A stretch of 64,000 nucleotides of DNA from Hoplostethus atlanticus (GCA_034670405.1 JAXDDX010000015.1:992001-1056000), one strand, 5' to 3'. Positions 23,535-36,293 are shown, counted from the stretch's first letter. Notes: a model not told the origin generated them from the sequence alone. Translations and numbers: made by a program.

Positions 23535-24441
23535 CAGGGCTTGAAAGGAACGGAGATCCACTTTGAATCAGCGGCACAACTTGAAAACTATTGAAGGGGG
23601 TCATCTTAAATCATCCCTTTTGTCTCTTCATCCTTCGTATAACTATGCCTGGTACCATTTTCCTCAAAAACACCGGCGGGGAAATAGCAGACAAAAGTGG
23701 ATGATTTTTTTTTTTAAAAGTACATTTAGCTCAAATAAAGAGCATCTTACTATTGACGTGAATGACAGGTAGTGGATAAATTGCCGCTGCCGGGAAAGAA
23801 AGAGCTAAGGAGCTCATCTCATTGGCTCGGGGGTAGGCGTGGGGGGGGATCAAATTAATATATGTCTGACTTGGAAGCGTCACGTCGAGAGCACTTGCTG
23901 ATAACAATGCGAACATTACGAACATTCGGCAGCCAACTGTCGCCCGAGGTTGTGAAAGTTTCGGCGTGGAACTTTCTGCAGCTTTGCAGCACCCTACTAC
24001 CGCTCCACGCCACGTTTGAAACCATTTTTTTCCAAATCTAAGTAACACAGAGATAATCAACAATGGCGCGGTGTATCCATCATCAAAATCAAATTTATTT
24101 CTCCTTAAAACGCCCAATTATCACATACCTTCTATCATATTATTACTACTTATTATGATGCATACTGTGAATTTACACAACATCAGCCTCAAAATGTGGG
24201 TAACCTGTGTGTAGGTGGGTAACCTGCCCAACTCTGTCTGTCTAGAAATATTCCAATCATGGAGGTTAATGGTAAGGACAGAAATAGAGATAATGATAGA
24301 GATGTAGATAACGCTGTGGCATTAGTATTACTTAGCACATTAAGCGTATGAACAGGACTCATATTCATGCAGCCGAGATATTTGCAAAGGACGTAGCTTA
24401 ATTAACCCCTTTTTCCGAGGAGGTAGGGATTTCGGAACGAT

Positions 24442-24455
24442 GGGGGGGGGGGGGG
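24442..24455 (+). repeat. Poly-G tract, 14 bases
   Basis: An uninterrupted run of 14 guanines, read directly. Confidence 0.95.
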
Positions 24456-24848
24456 AAAGGTTGTGCCGTCTGATGCGACTAATGGAGTTTCACAAGAGGG
24501 AAGGAGAATTTTTGGGGCATAAAAGGCTATTTTTGGCTGTGCTCCACAGTTTTTACGATTTGCTCCACAATACGAGATACCGGTGTGATTCGCTGGCTAA
24601 TCGCGAATGCTCGTTTATCAAAATCGCCTCTTTGAACAGGCCGCCGCCCGAAGAGACCGGTGACAGACCAAGGGAAGTATCTATCTTCGGTATATCCCCC
24701 CCACATCCAAAAAATACCGTTGCGATATGACACGTTTCAATATCGGACACAAAGGGAAGAAAATCTAATTTGACCTGACCGAGGGAGGCCTCTGACCACT
24801 GCAGACACACTCGGCGCTCGCCCACATTTCTCAGGCATTAACCCCCCT

Positions 24849-24849
<1 letters not shown>

Positions 24850-24889
<40 letters not shown>
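24850..24889 (+). repeat. CA microsatellite, about 19 units
   Basis: An essentially perfect (CA)n tract, the longest dinucleotide repeat in this window. Confidence 0.97.
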
Positions 24890-26154
24890 CCTCAAATGCA
24901 CACCCTTGACTTGAGCCTCTGGGCTTACACATTACTCTGCAGAGGTGTGAGTAACATCCAAATCTATATTGATGACTGTAATCTCTCTCACCCATCGCCC
25001 TCAATAAAGTCTAGCAGCCCTGACATCCCCACGGTTCGGCTATTATAATGGGGCTATAAAGTGCGTTTTTCAAAAGGAAGGAATTTGAAGGGAAGGTGGA
25101 TCTGCTTCTCTCTCTTCTCGGCAACTTTTTATATACTACACCCACATGCATGCTGTTGTTTGTATTTAGCGCAACAGCTTAAGGTAACTGTGCTAAAAAC
25201 ATGCCGAGTGCAGGTGGAGTGCCTGCCCTCCAAAAGAGATACTGTTTGAAGATAAAGATGCAAGTTACAGACAAAGGAGGGGAAAGTTAATTGTTATAGT
25301 CGCCTTCTCTTTCCTCTCTTAAGGCCTGAAATCCCCCGGAAGCGATACCCCTAAATTGAACTCCGCCATCTTGGATTTGCCTCATTGCCAAAAAGGAAGG
25401 AAAAAGGATGTCCTGCACAGACATCAGCTTTTGCATTGATTATTAAAAAACAAGTATTCCCATGTACCTGGCACATACATGCACCCACTTAAACACACAT
25501 AGGCAGGATATGGTGTGCAGGATAGTCAGTGAGTAACGACATAAAGTCACAGAAAAGTGTGCGATAATTTGTTTGCAAAGACGCTTTGAAAGTCATTCAT
25601 CATCAGTCACATGGTATAATCATTCTGTGTATACAATTACTCAAAATGTTGCCTCCAATTAGAGCTCCTGTGCCAGATTGCTTAATTTTAATTTAAAAAA
25701 CTGACCTGTCTCCGACCGAGCAGTTCACCACATACCAGAAACCTTCCCATTCTCTTGCGAAGAACGACAACGCATATCTGCGATAATGGAAAAGTTGTCC
25801 CTTTAACTTAACGCGTGTCGTGCCCGAGAGATCCTTATTGTGAATGTGCGGCGTACACGGTGCCTCCTCCTCTGACAATTAAGTGGTGTTGTTACCGCAC
25901 AGGTTCATGCATTAAATGAAGAAGGGCACCGCCGGGAGAGGAACAAAATCAGCCAAGCAATTATCCACACAGATGTTTTACCAGGGAATATTAAAGCAAT
26001 GGTAATCAAGTGCTGAAAGTTTACAAATGGTCTCTCTCTCCCCCCCCCCAAGCTTAATCTTGTGAAATATTTTTACCCTTTTTAGTTGATGCAGTTGCTA
26101 TAACGCTCATGCAACAAGGGACTGAGCCTTCCATGTAATAGCGTTTTAGATGCT

Positions 26155-26320
26155 GGTTGCTAAGGCCATGCACATTTAATTAACTGTTTAACGGCTGCCA
26201 CTTTTTCTACAAAAAAAGGTTCTAGGGAGGCATAAAAACAATGCATTCACTTTTTTTTTTGAAAAAGTGACACAGGTCAGCCGTTAAACAGTTAATTAAA
26301 TGTGCACGGCCTAACCAAAC
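26155..26320. repeat. Long foldback (inverted repeat), 35-base near-perfect core
   Basis: The left core at 26163-26197 begins AGGCCATGCACATTTAATTA and ends AACGGCTG. It is the reverse complement of the right core at 26278-26312 with one mismatch. Similarity continues inward after a small indel: ACTTTTTC plus an A run on the left (from about 26200), and GAAAAAGTG preceded by a T run on the right (26251-26269). It also extends weakly outward, giving arms of about 60 bases around a central stretch of about 35. No target-site duplication or open frame is visible. It may be a foldback or MITE element, or a local inverted duplication made by template switching during replication. Confidence 0.9.
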
Positions 26321-29300
26321 ATGCATCCTTGCTGTTAATGTCAGCAAAGGGTTGATTACACAGACATTAGCAGGCAAATTCAGGTCAACCACTCGCCAGA
26401 CACTTAACCCCTATATACTAGTGCACTATCAAACTGAATCGCGGTACTTGACAATTTAATTTGTTGATATAAATGAATATATAATTAAGAAGTCAAAAGA
26501 ATTTGTCAAAAAATAAATCAACTGAAAAGTAGTGGTGCCTTGTGATTTTTCCAAATGCCTTTTATGAAAGCTTTTTTTTTTTAGTATGTGTTTCATACTG
26601 TCACCGCCTTACTGAAGGTTAATTGACAGCCTGCTGAGAAAGAGAATGCCTATAAAAGGTCAGCCTTGCTTTTCTCATGATGGCCCTTCCAGGTGTTACG
26701 GAAAGGTCAGGATCCCACCTTTAAAAGAGGGACAAAGTGGTCAAGATAAAATAAATAAATTAGAGACGCAGCTTGAGTGTATTTGGAAAATGGACACGCC
26801 GCAAAAGGAAAAAGCCCTGTCTGTGAAGATTTTGTTAAATGTTGTTAAATCCATATCAGGAAGTGAGTCCACCCGCGGACTGCTTTCCATAAGGCCCTTT
26901 TGACACAATGCAATGACATTACTGGTGCAGAGTTGACCCCGGAAGAGGCGACTCCACGGGCCCTATGCTCTTGGGGAAACGGTATTGACTCCTAGTTAGT
27001 GATACAGAGTCAAAACGCAGTACAATCGACTGTTTGACTTTGAGCTCCGATCGTTTTTCAGCACGAATCCTGGAGCCGAGCGAAAATAATTGGTTCGCTT
27101 TCAGTTTCGCTCACGTTACGGTTGGTGGTGTGCTTGCGCAGACGCCATAGTCTCTTTACAATCACGTCTGAATTGTAAATGAGTGCTTAGTAGGTCAGGG
27201 TGCACTGTCACTCATCCCCCTTAGTGCCTGTGCATCTCCCATTGCATCACAGACCCCCAAGTCACCACAGGTGGAAGGTTTTCCTCCATTTGTACCACCT
27301 CTTTTGTTTCTCAGCCGTGAGAAGCTCCGCCGTTACAACATTGCTGCAAGTGAGTTTTGTTTCTTGCAGTGTTAAGTTTTTTCAGTGCTAGTGTTAGCTG
27401 CTAAGCTTCTCACCACTGTTGCACTGGCTGTGTTGTGCACGCTCAGAAACTATGTGACTTCCACCTCTTCGACGGCACCATACTGATCTGGCTGAACTGG
27501 CTGATCTGTCAGTGCTACATTCATACTGCAGCCAAAAGTGTCTTAATTGTTTCCCCTCACATGTGACAAGATGTAATCTTGTAATCTCTAATCACCGTAA
27601 GCAATAAAAAGCTGCAGGGAGCTCGTGGATATGTGGTTCGGATCGGATCCCTAGGCACGTGGCCTACATAGAGACCTGAAAAACTCAAATCAGAATTAGT
27701 CAGTGTTACCGTGACAATAAGTAAATCTAACCTCTTTCGTGCCCACGCCATCGTCTCCCGATTAAGTCGCCAACTTGTGCAAAACTTTTGCTGCATCCAG
27801 TCGGCTTTATATTTGAGTCTCTTCCATGTTCAAGAGAAGACTAGCCCTCCTAGAGTGGGAGAAGCACGAGCACTGTATGGTATTACCACTCAGTTCCACT
27901 CAGTTCAAATCGGTATCGGACATTGGCTATATCCTAGAATAGATGTGAACAATCATCCAAGAAAATCTAACATAACCGTTGCCCATGCTTGGGAGAACCT
28001 CTAGATTGTGCTGACAGTCCTCAGCAGTTCAACCCTGATGACAGATTAGTCCCATCTTGAGTTGCATATTCAGGCATCCTTCCCTTTGCACAAAGGCATG
28101 AATGAGCATAACATTGTGTGGAAGAATTGTGTTCTTGGATTTGACAAGCAAACTCTGAAATATTGATTGATCAACATATTAGCCATCTTTGACTAAGTTA
28201 AGGCGTGTACAATGAGCACAGCTACAAGTTTTCCCGTCAACTTACAGTCCACGAGCAGACAACACCGGTGGCAAAAAACCTAAAAGGTGCGACCAACAGC
28301 TAGGTAGGTTTCTGCAATACAAAATCTGAAATATTGATTGATCAAACCTTTGACCAATCACTTTTCTAGACAACCACTCACAAGCATCCTTGGTGTTAGA
28401 AATTGAATGTTGTTTTAATTTACAATAATTTTAGTGTCTTATATTTGCGCCGCTTTCCTTGGTTTCAAAGTCCAAGACCATCTCAAACTGCACCTCAAAA
28501 ATCCCTCTACGCCTCCAGAGATCAAGCCCACTCCAGCCACCCAGGAGTCAGAAATGAGGTTGAAGCAAATGTTTTTCTTCACAACGTGCCTGCTCCCGAC
28601 TTATGTCACTCAGAATCCACACTAACCTCATTACCTCCCATCATAGGCATCCAATTTCCTGTCCCCTCGGGAGGGCGTAAATCCCTAGGGTTTCTCTCGC
28701 AGCTCCAGTTCCCCAATAGCAGCTGATGAGTTCTCACCAACACGGGAGACTCTTTCATGTGCATGTAGCTTGCATATGTGAGTATCCTTCTTCCAATAAA
28801 TCTTTTGATTGTCTTACTTTGTTCCGCACAAACGGGGAAGCACGTTACCATTGGATTTGCATCCGCAGATTAGGTCTCCGCTGAAAAGCCAAGAATTTGT
28901 CCTAGATCCTGCCTCATTTTCATTCCCGTGGCAGTAATTTCTGGAGATAACTTTGGCAGAATTTCCTGCAATGATGACAGAAAATCCTCATGGATGTACA
29001 GCAGCATGCAGTGGTGAATGAGTTTTTAAGAAAAATGAGGGAGGAATGCAAAGCCTAAACTTCCATTGCGTTTTGAGTTTCTACTCTCTGTACATTTGGC
29101 CATGTGTTCAAATAATAAATCTGACAGCTGTATGCTACAGCTGTTACGCACTAAATCTTATCACATTACACTATGTATACGGATACAGGGCATTATCAAT
29201 ATAAAGTTGAGGAAATGCCAAGATAAAAGCCCACCACACTGAAACATTTCGATGGTTTCTGTAGCGATGTGGGTGCGTTTCTTGGCACAAACTCAGGAAT

Positions 29301-30770
29301 CCTGCCACGAATGCAGGATATGCAAGCCATTAACGACGAGGCAAGTTCTTATCACCTGCAACATAACACAATCTGAATGATCATCTTCATTCTTGTCATT
29401 TGAAATTCATCAGACAAAATTATAAAGTAGGTATGTAAGGAATGCATTTCATTAAAAGAAGCTTGTGTGGAGGTTTACACAGATAATTAATTCCCAGAAC
29501 AGAGATATATGATGTTTCACAAGGTAACACATCCCACCCATTGACTAGTGCCAACGGGTTAAATATGTTTAACTATTTCATGACTCCAGATCAGTTTTTG
29601 TACTGTACCAAATTCAGATTACATTTACATTTAACGTGGTTCATGAGAAAAGATTAAATATCAACATCGCTTGCCTTTGGAGTCTCATTGGCTCAGAACT
29701 GAGGGATTCAGAGCTGGATCCTGCAACCCCACTGGGACAGATCTACATGGATCTACGCCACAAGGTGAGGACGGGCTGCCAAGATGCCTCTCATGAAGAT
29801 AGATGGCCCAGATGATCGCCCAGAGCAGTGTTTAGTGCTGTTAGTGAGGTTTTTTAGCATTGACCTTACCTTACCTACTAGGCAACTGACCCCAACAATG
29901 CCAGAAAACGTGTTGTATGTATTTAATACAGCACCATTGCCTCTGACTGGTGACTTCATGCTAGTTTATTTTGTTTTGTCCAAATGCTGTAGCTCTAATT
30001 TGCCCCGTCGAAAAAAATTCAACTCTTTACTCTTCATTCACTCTTAATTGAGAATGCACGGTCAACGGTCAACGGAGAGGCGCCTTCTTACCAGTCATAA
30101 CGTCTTATCGAGCGTCTTGCGACATGAAACTTCTTCCCTCTCTGTTAACTAATTCCTCCTATACTCCAAAGACAGAGACAAAGAGATAGATAGATGAACA
30201 GAGTGTGTTTGTTAATTGTGCCATCTGGGGAAAGGTGCCCTCCATACCTCAACTGTTAGTGCCAATTAGGAAAGTGATTGTTTTGTGAGGCTGGGACGGG
30301 TGATTAGTCAGCGGAGCGGCGCGCTCGCGGAGGCGTACGAGTAATGAAGGTGAGGCCACAAAAGAAATTTGATGTAATGACATCTCCCAATCATTTCCCC
30401 ATACGAAGCTTGTGTTTCAATTTTGGCTTTCCCTTGACGCCTCCGTCCTGTATTACGCAGCCTTATGTATATAAATCTGCTTCCTAATCTCCTGACAGGT
30501 AGCCTGCTCCCCCAGCAGAGGCTCAATGAGCCCCTTCACTGCCACCGTCCTTATTTAGAACGATGGCTCAAGGCCTCGTTCCAGTCTTTCTGCTATGAAC
30601 GGCACTTTCACAGAGCAAAACCTTTCTAGCACACGGAGTGGGGGAGCTGTGGGAGAGGAGCTTTTGCTAGCTACATCAGCCTTCATACAACAGGTGACAA
30701 ATATACTGCAAATTGTGAAGAAGTTCAGAACATCATCTCCACGTTCTGGTGTTGCTGTGGCCACTCATTC
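26321..30770. other. Unique noncoding sequence, nothing firm
   Basis: No gene is supported. A plus-strand frame of 85 codons (26646-26903) is lysine- and glutamate-rich and ends near a donor-like AAGTGAGT at about 26861. No acceptor or known family was found. A 21-base block (TCTGAAATATTGATTGATCA plus A) occurs exactly twice, at 28154-28174 and 28325-28345. A short GATA patch lies near 30187-30194. The rest shows nothing I can name. Confidence 0.45.
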
Positions 30771-30773
30771 AGG

Positions 30774-31028
30774 AACCAGACATAGATTGGTTTTAGTTGT
30801 TTCTCAGAGGTGGAGATGCTCTGGAGGCAGAAATGATCTCATGGGTTGAGTTAAACCTCAATGGAACCAGTTTTTCTAGTAATGACTGAAAAAGGCAAGT
30901 AAGAGAGACTGGTGGTTATTTGGCCCAGCCCACTGAGGTTTAACTCGACCAATGAGATAATTTCTGCCTCCAGAGCAGCACTGCCTCTGAGAAATTCACC
31001 TAAAACTCCAATCTGTGAAACCAGACAT
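30774..31028. mobile_element. Inverted-repeat (foldback) element with 10-base flanking direct repeats
   Basis: The left arm (about 30784-30864) and right arm (about 30929-31018) are imperfect reverse complements. Shared blocks include AGATTGG, TTTCTCAGAGG, GCTCTGGAGGCAGAAAT and GAGTTAAACCTCA. The spacer is about 65 bases. An exact 10-base direct repeat AACCAGACAT flanks the structure at 30774-30783 and 31019-31028, consistent with a target-site duplication. Four bases on the right (GTGA) remain unexplained between the arm and the duplicate. The element has no coding capacity. The duplication length is compatible with a hAT- or Mutator-like origin, but the family is not assigned. Confidence 0.8.
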
Positions 31029-34000
31029 GCATTGCCATGCCTTTAAGTCTTATTAGTCACAGGTAACATTATGTAGCGGTTTCACACCAATTACAATAAG
31101 CAAGCTCGTCTCTTGTCTTTGACGCCCTCATCTCCACTCAGAGAACAACCTTTCAAAGAGAATATGGCAGAAAGGAACCTTTTCATGTAGCAATAGTGTA
31201 TCAAAGTGCACGCTGGTAGCTCACCCACTCAGACATACAGGTATGTGTGTGAAGGACGGCCATACAGACACACATACACTTGACATCTAAAGGTTCCAGA
31301 CAAACTAGTGCTGGTCATTGATTTCATAGGGAGCCGAAAGTGGAAGTTAACCAAGACCGCCCACTGGGTTAACTAGCGGCTAGGTGGCTAGCACGATTTC
31401 CCATTGACGTGGGGTGGCTAAAAAAAGCAATGGATTGTATTGAAAATCACCTGGCAGCACTCTCTATTGTATAAGCATTGATAACATATACACATTTCTA
31501 TTTAAAAAAAACAAAAAAAAACATGCAAGAGTGTACTTATAAGGTAGTCAATGAGTAAGTATCACCTCATTCTACAACATACTTCTGAGCCGTATGGTTA
31601 AGAGTGCCCTTGTATTAGAATCGGCTCCCTATTTCTTTGATTATTCCCATCATTAATAAAAATTAACCATGCAAGACACCCAGATGCTGCAGCACTTAAA
31701 AGCATGGACAGTTTGGTTTCGCTCTGCTGCTGACTTCTCCCTCTTCCTCTGAGCCGTTTTTTTGATCAGATGTGAATGCACATGAATTGTTTTCCATCGT
31801 CCACCACCGCTACCCCCTGACACTGGTCGGCGCTTATTAGCTATGCAGCGCTGACCTTTGATATCCAATTTGACAGGCAGAGCGTTTCCACGGCAGCCCG
31901 CCGCTTATTATAGCAGTCGAGTTAGCATTCTTTAAAACACCCTGCAAGCTTTGACTGGCTAAGAAATTGTTTGCACTTAATTTCCCACTGGCTGAGCCAC
32001 CGACTTGTTAAACGCTCCAATGCCACATGAGCCTGTGATCTCTAATGGATCATTACACTTATTAACGGGCTTCCCTGTTATTTAAACTTGGTGACAACTA
32101 ATTTTGGTCGGAGAAAACGTGATAATTACATTTGGCTCAGGCTAAGTAATTGAGCATTTGCTTCATGTTATGTGATTTATACGTTTAAATCTAATAATAC
32201 GTGGTAATAAAGTGTGTTCATGTTAATAGCGATGCAATATTTGAGTAAAAAATGAGTCTATGTACGTAGACTGATGCTCTGCTTGTTAAATGTCTCTTGT
32301 CCCATTAACTGAGGATGGATGTGATAGTCCATTCATTGCCAAATATGATTGATTCATATTGCCGATATTCTGTTTTGCACATGGGAATATTGTGTCATCT
32401 ATTTAAAGGTATGAGTAATAGCTGCCTGAAAGGATATTTTGTATTTCTGCATAATGTAAAAAGTTTGTAAATTATGAGAAACTTGTATATAGTTGCAATT
32501 ATTCATTCTGACATAAGGAGCCTGCATGAACCAAAACACATGCATTAGTCTAAAATGATGTATGTCTGATGTATGTCTAAATAAATTGTTTGTTTTGCTT
32601 CTTTTGAAACTCATTTAACTTTTTTTCACTTTTGATAAAAGAAGTACAACCTCTGTGTTCTTATGCTTCTCCCTATGTCTGTGAAAACTAAAAAATGCCA
32701 ACCTCGATTATCGCCGGGTGTATCGCAGCCACACTTGTTTGCATCAGCAACATCTGAGGACACAGTTTAGGTGGGGGTGCGGGGGGGCATGGATATGAGC
32801 AAAATCCTTCACACTGACAACAGGGAAGTAGATGAATGAAGATATGATTCAAACCCATCGGCTGTGATTTTGATATATTTGTTTTCGCCGCTCTCTTAAA
32901 AAGATACCGTGATGCTGAAAAAGATGTCATCTGTCTTCAAGACGAATACATCTCCATCGCTCGAGGAAAAATGTGTTTTCCTCCGCTCCTTGACTGGAAG
33001 TGATCGGTATGTTAAGCATTATCAGTCATGGTGAAGTCATCATGTTTTCAGATTCAGGAAAGCGGCAATGCTGCACGCTTTCCGTTTTATGCCCGTTTTA
33101 CGTTTTTATGCCCCGAGTGTATATATAATCTTAATGGAATCTGAATATGAATTTCTCAAAAAAAAAAAAAAAGTATTTGATATTAAACGCACTTAAGTAG
33201 CAAAAGTAAAAGTCAGTTTCATCTCCCATGAATTTCATCTTTAACGCATCATGCCTCTGCAGATACAGCTGAAGCGGTGGGCTGAAATTGAGTTTTATGA
33301 GTTCATCAGGCTTGCGTTACAATCGGTCACTTCTTGATTTTTTATTGTCAAGGTCAATGTGTGATAAAAAAGAGCAAAGCAGAGCAAAAAAATAAAAAAC
33401 TCCCAAAAAAACAATAATAACGCCAGTGAAAGAAGGAGGTGCATAATCCCATTAACCGAGTGTATGGGAGCTTGTGGCAGAGTGCATGCTGGGCAACTCC
33501 CCCAGACTGCTGCTCCACCTGAGCTGGAAGTTCCCTGTCGATGCCAGCTCCGCCGTAAGCACAGAGAGAGCTAATTCACAAAGCGTGCTCAGAGGCTTAC
33601 GGATCATGGTGGGAAGCCCGCCGTGCCTCTTTGGAACCTGGGAAAGCCTAAGTGCGCCGCAGAGGTCTGAAGTGGCTGTCCTTCAAGACGGCCTTCCTAT
33701 TGCCAGGAGAGTAAGAACTGCAGGCTTTTGGTGCATGGAAGTCTTTGCAGATTCCTGTCGGCCATTACGGGGGAAACAGTCCAGTGTTCAGACCCCTTCG
33801 AGTCTCAACCAGCCAGTCAAGATCCACTCCTCTCTGCCCCCCCCCCCCCCAGGAATTGCAGAGGCAAGGCAAGTATACATCCAGTGGGTGAAATTAACAT
33901 TTAAAGTCTCACCTGTCAAGACCTGGAAAAGTAAAAATCACCTGCTAAGAATAAGTTTTACCAGTCAAAATAATTATACACTTCTCATAGCAATATGTCA

Positions 34001-34717
34001 CCCAACTGTTTACAGTGCTACTTCATGAATAGATTCGGGGACTGTGTGAGCAGATTTCGAGTTTAATTTAAAACCTGCTCATTATTTTTTTTACAATGTA
34101 TCACAAATCAATCATTCGAACAATACTTCAAAGTGAATGAGTCCAACGAGTGCGCCCAAAGGACCTGAATGGAAATTTCTAATCGTTTCAGTGACCGTGA
34201 TTGGACTGCACCGAGCTCTTGTAAACACGAAACAATCATTTGGCACAAAGACGGTTGTCATCCGCCTACCTTGGCGTCGACGTTAATGCTGACTGGCTAC
34301 TCACAACAAATTCTTAATGAAATGTCCTTGCTCATTCCTTCATTGCCGCCCATTGCATGGCACCCAAACGACATACTTCCTCATGCAATACTATACGCAC
34401 CATTCAGGCGCATAGGAAGTGACACCTTTTGGTCCAAAACGCACAGTGCAGATGTGAGCGATTTGTTCGTTCGGCGGGTTTCCTTTTATGAACCGATTCT
34501 GCACATTGGTCAGTGAGCGTTTAACCTTGTTTCCTGGTTTGTAGATAAGACAGTCGCACGGACACGATAGTAAGTTAACAATAGCTGCTCAGTCGCACCT
34601 GTTTGGCAGTGACGGTATTGCGGGTTACAGGTCGTTGGCTATGAAACTGTTGTGAAAGATGAATCAAAGTAATCGCAAATTCATCGATTCTTTCGGACAG
34701 CCTTAAAGAACCAAGTT
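31029..34717. other. Unique noncoding sequence with C tract
   Basis: No gene is supported. The longest frame, 184 codons at 33474-34028, runs through a 14-base C run at 33837-33850 and has no recognisable domain. AT-rich stretches at 32030-32260 and 32400-32640 are unique. Sequence at 31310-31470 has a repeat-like look but no second copy in this window. Confidence 0.45.
33837..33850 (+). repeat. Poly-C tract, 14 bases
   Basis: An uninterrupted run of 14 cytosines, read directly. Confidence 0.95.
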
Positions 34718-35162
34718 AGGGCGCCCGGGTAGTCTAGTGGTCAAAGCAACTGCCTACCAACGCTGAGGTCGCAGGTTTGAACCTCAATGTTACCTCCGGC
34801 TTGGTTGGGTGTCGTTATAGACACAATTGGCCCTGTCTGCAGGTGGGAAGCTAGAGGGTTACATGTCCTGGTCGCTGCACTAGCACCTCCTCTGGTAGGT
34901 CAGGGGTGCCTGTTCAGCGTGGGAGGGGAACTGGGTGCGATAATGTGTTCCTCCGCACGTGATACGCCCTCCAGGTGAAACTCCTCGCTGTCGGGTGAAA
35001 AGAAGCGGCTGGCGACACTACATGCATCGGGGGAGGCATGTGGTAGTCTACACCCTCCCCAGGCCGGCAGAGGGGGTGGAGCAGTGACCGGGAGTGCTTA
35101 GGCAGAGAGAATTGGCAATGTCAAATTGGGGAGAAAGAGGGGAATAATTTTTAAAAAAAAGA
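34718..35162 (+). mobile_element. Full-length tRNA-derived SINE
   Basis: The head GGGCGCCCGGGTAGTCTAGT contains box A (TAGTCTAGTGG). Box B is GGTTTGAACCT (about 34773-34783), giving a tRNA-like Pol III promoter. The body has GACACAATTGGCCCTGTCTG, GTCGCTGCACTAGCACCTCC, GAAAAGAAGCGGCTGGCGAC and GGAGGCATGTGGTAGTCTAC, a string I recognise from a very common teleost SINE. The 3' end is AATTGGGGAGAAAGAGGGGA followed by an A-rich tail. The flanks carry an imperfect duplication, AAAGAACCAAGT before and AAAGAATCAGTC after, as expected for LINE-mediated insertion. Two substitutions in box B relative to the tRNA consensus suggest an old, transcriptionally weak copy. Confidence 0.92.
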
Positions 35163-36069
35163 ATCAGTCTGCCCAAAACCGCAGGCAGACTATCTTGGTA
35201 GAAACGTTCGTACAAACTCTTTGCGATCAAATCTGATTTTACGTACATTTCGTGAATGAGGCCCATTGTTTGGCTTTTTTTCTGCACCAAAGACAAGTTT
35301 TACCAGCATTTGCCGATGGCAATTTCAGACCCTGCATACACCCACAGTATACAGGCACACAGGACGTCAAACTAGCTCTACGTCAATCTGGAATAAGCAT
35401 ATTGACCAAGGTACCAGGCTGTCACACAGGATGACAGATACAATCCAGCATATAAAGGGGATGGAAGTGTGGGCGCAAGGCGCTTCTCTCAAGGAGATCT
35501 GCATGGTCAGTTTCATCCACCTTCGCTAATTTCCACCATCCGAATGTTAGAGCTGTCACCTCCCTCTGGGAGCTAGCGCTAGGTGTGGAGCATCAGTAAT
35601 TTTCCCCTGCAGGACCCAGCAGGCTCCACCAGTTGCCCCATTCAGGGGGATGTCTGTCTCAATTTACAGTCAGACTGGCACACAGTCTCTTCACTCAGAG
35701 AGCGACTTTACATAACCCGCCATATATACTGGAAAAACATTGCAGAGTCAAAGTAAATCTCTGTAAAATAGAATCACTTGAGGAAGTACTGCTTTAAACA
35801 AGTAGTTTAAAGCTATTAAGTGCACTACAAAGTAAATTATTCTCCATCCCTGCATGCTCGGCTTTTACATTTCTGTCCTCTCCTGTCCATCTTCAAGGCA
35901 TTATGAAAGCCATCTGTAAATAAAAAAATGGACTGTATGATGATTAACAAGAAATAAAGTGGATTTGCTCCTTAATGCAAAATAACATTTGTTGATTAAT
36001 ACTTGTAGTACACTTGTTAGATCACAATGGATTTCGAGCCATTTCCCCCCCCTGAAATAGTATATCTGC

Positions 36070-36099
36070 AATATTACATATGGAATAATATGTAATATT
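36070..36099. repeat. Perfect AT-rich hairpin, 12-base arms
   Basis: AATATTACATAT (36070-36081) and ATATGTAATATT (36088-36099) are exact reverse complements around the 6-base loop GGAATA. The arms are low in complexity, so chance formation in AT-rich DNA is possible. Confidence 0.85.
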
Positions 36100-36259
36100 A
36101 TATTGAGGCTGCTCATTTGAAATCCATGGATTATAGTTGTCTCACTCATAAAATGCTTAAGCCCCACAAATCCATTTAGCAGGTGCTTGTGACACTTAGA
36201 TGTTTTTGTTTTTTTTACATTTTGTGCCTGTGTACGAGTCACGGGATGTGTCTACCTGC

Positions 36260-36262
<3 letters not shown>

Positions 36263-36290
<28 letters not shown>
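36263..36290 (+). repeat. TG microsatellite, 14 units
   Basis: A perfect (TG)14 run, read directly from the sequence. Confidence 0.97.

Positions 36291-36293
<3 letters not shown>

Larger units (their letters stand above)
22552..26150. other. Noncoding sequence with long G tracts and CA repeat
   Basis: No gene is supported. It holds a 23-base G run (23512-23534), a 14-base G run (24442-24455), a CA repeat (24850-24889) and several A or T runs. A 96-codon plus-strand frame at 24440-24730 starts inside the G run and matches nothing I know. The sequence around 24070-24115 has an AATCAAATTTATTTCTCCTT segment, possibly an old repeat fragment. Confidence 0.5.

Noticed and set aside
26646-26903. 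85-codon frame with helix-forming composition and a donor-like AAGTGAGT
   Set aside because: No acceptor, partner exon or family was found; the composition alone is not evidence of coding.
32987-33000. 14-base match to the 3' part of miR-30 (TCCTTGACTGGAAG)
   Set aside because: The seed portion is absent and no complementary arm is present nearby, so no microRNA hairpin is supported.
33474-34028. 184-codon plus-strand frame
   Set aside because: It passes through a 14-base C run that yields polyproline, and no family resemblance was seen. It is likely a chance frame in GC-richer sequence.
34718-34790. tRNA gene
   Set aside because: The A and B boxes belong to the tRNA-like head of a SINE. 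The cloverleaf is not maintained and the SINE body follows directly.
35240-35270. End of a DNA transposon (TTTCGTGAATGAGGCCCATT)
   Set aside because: It resembles a fish element end, but no inverted partner or target duplication was found, so borders cannot be given.
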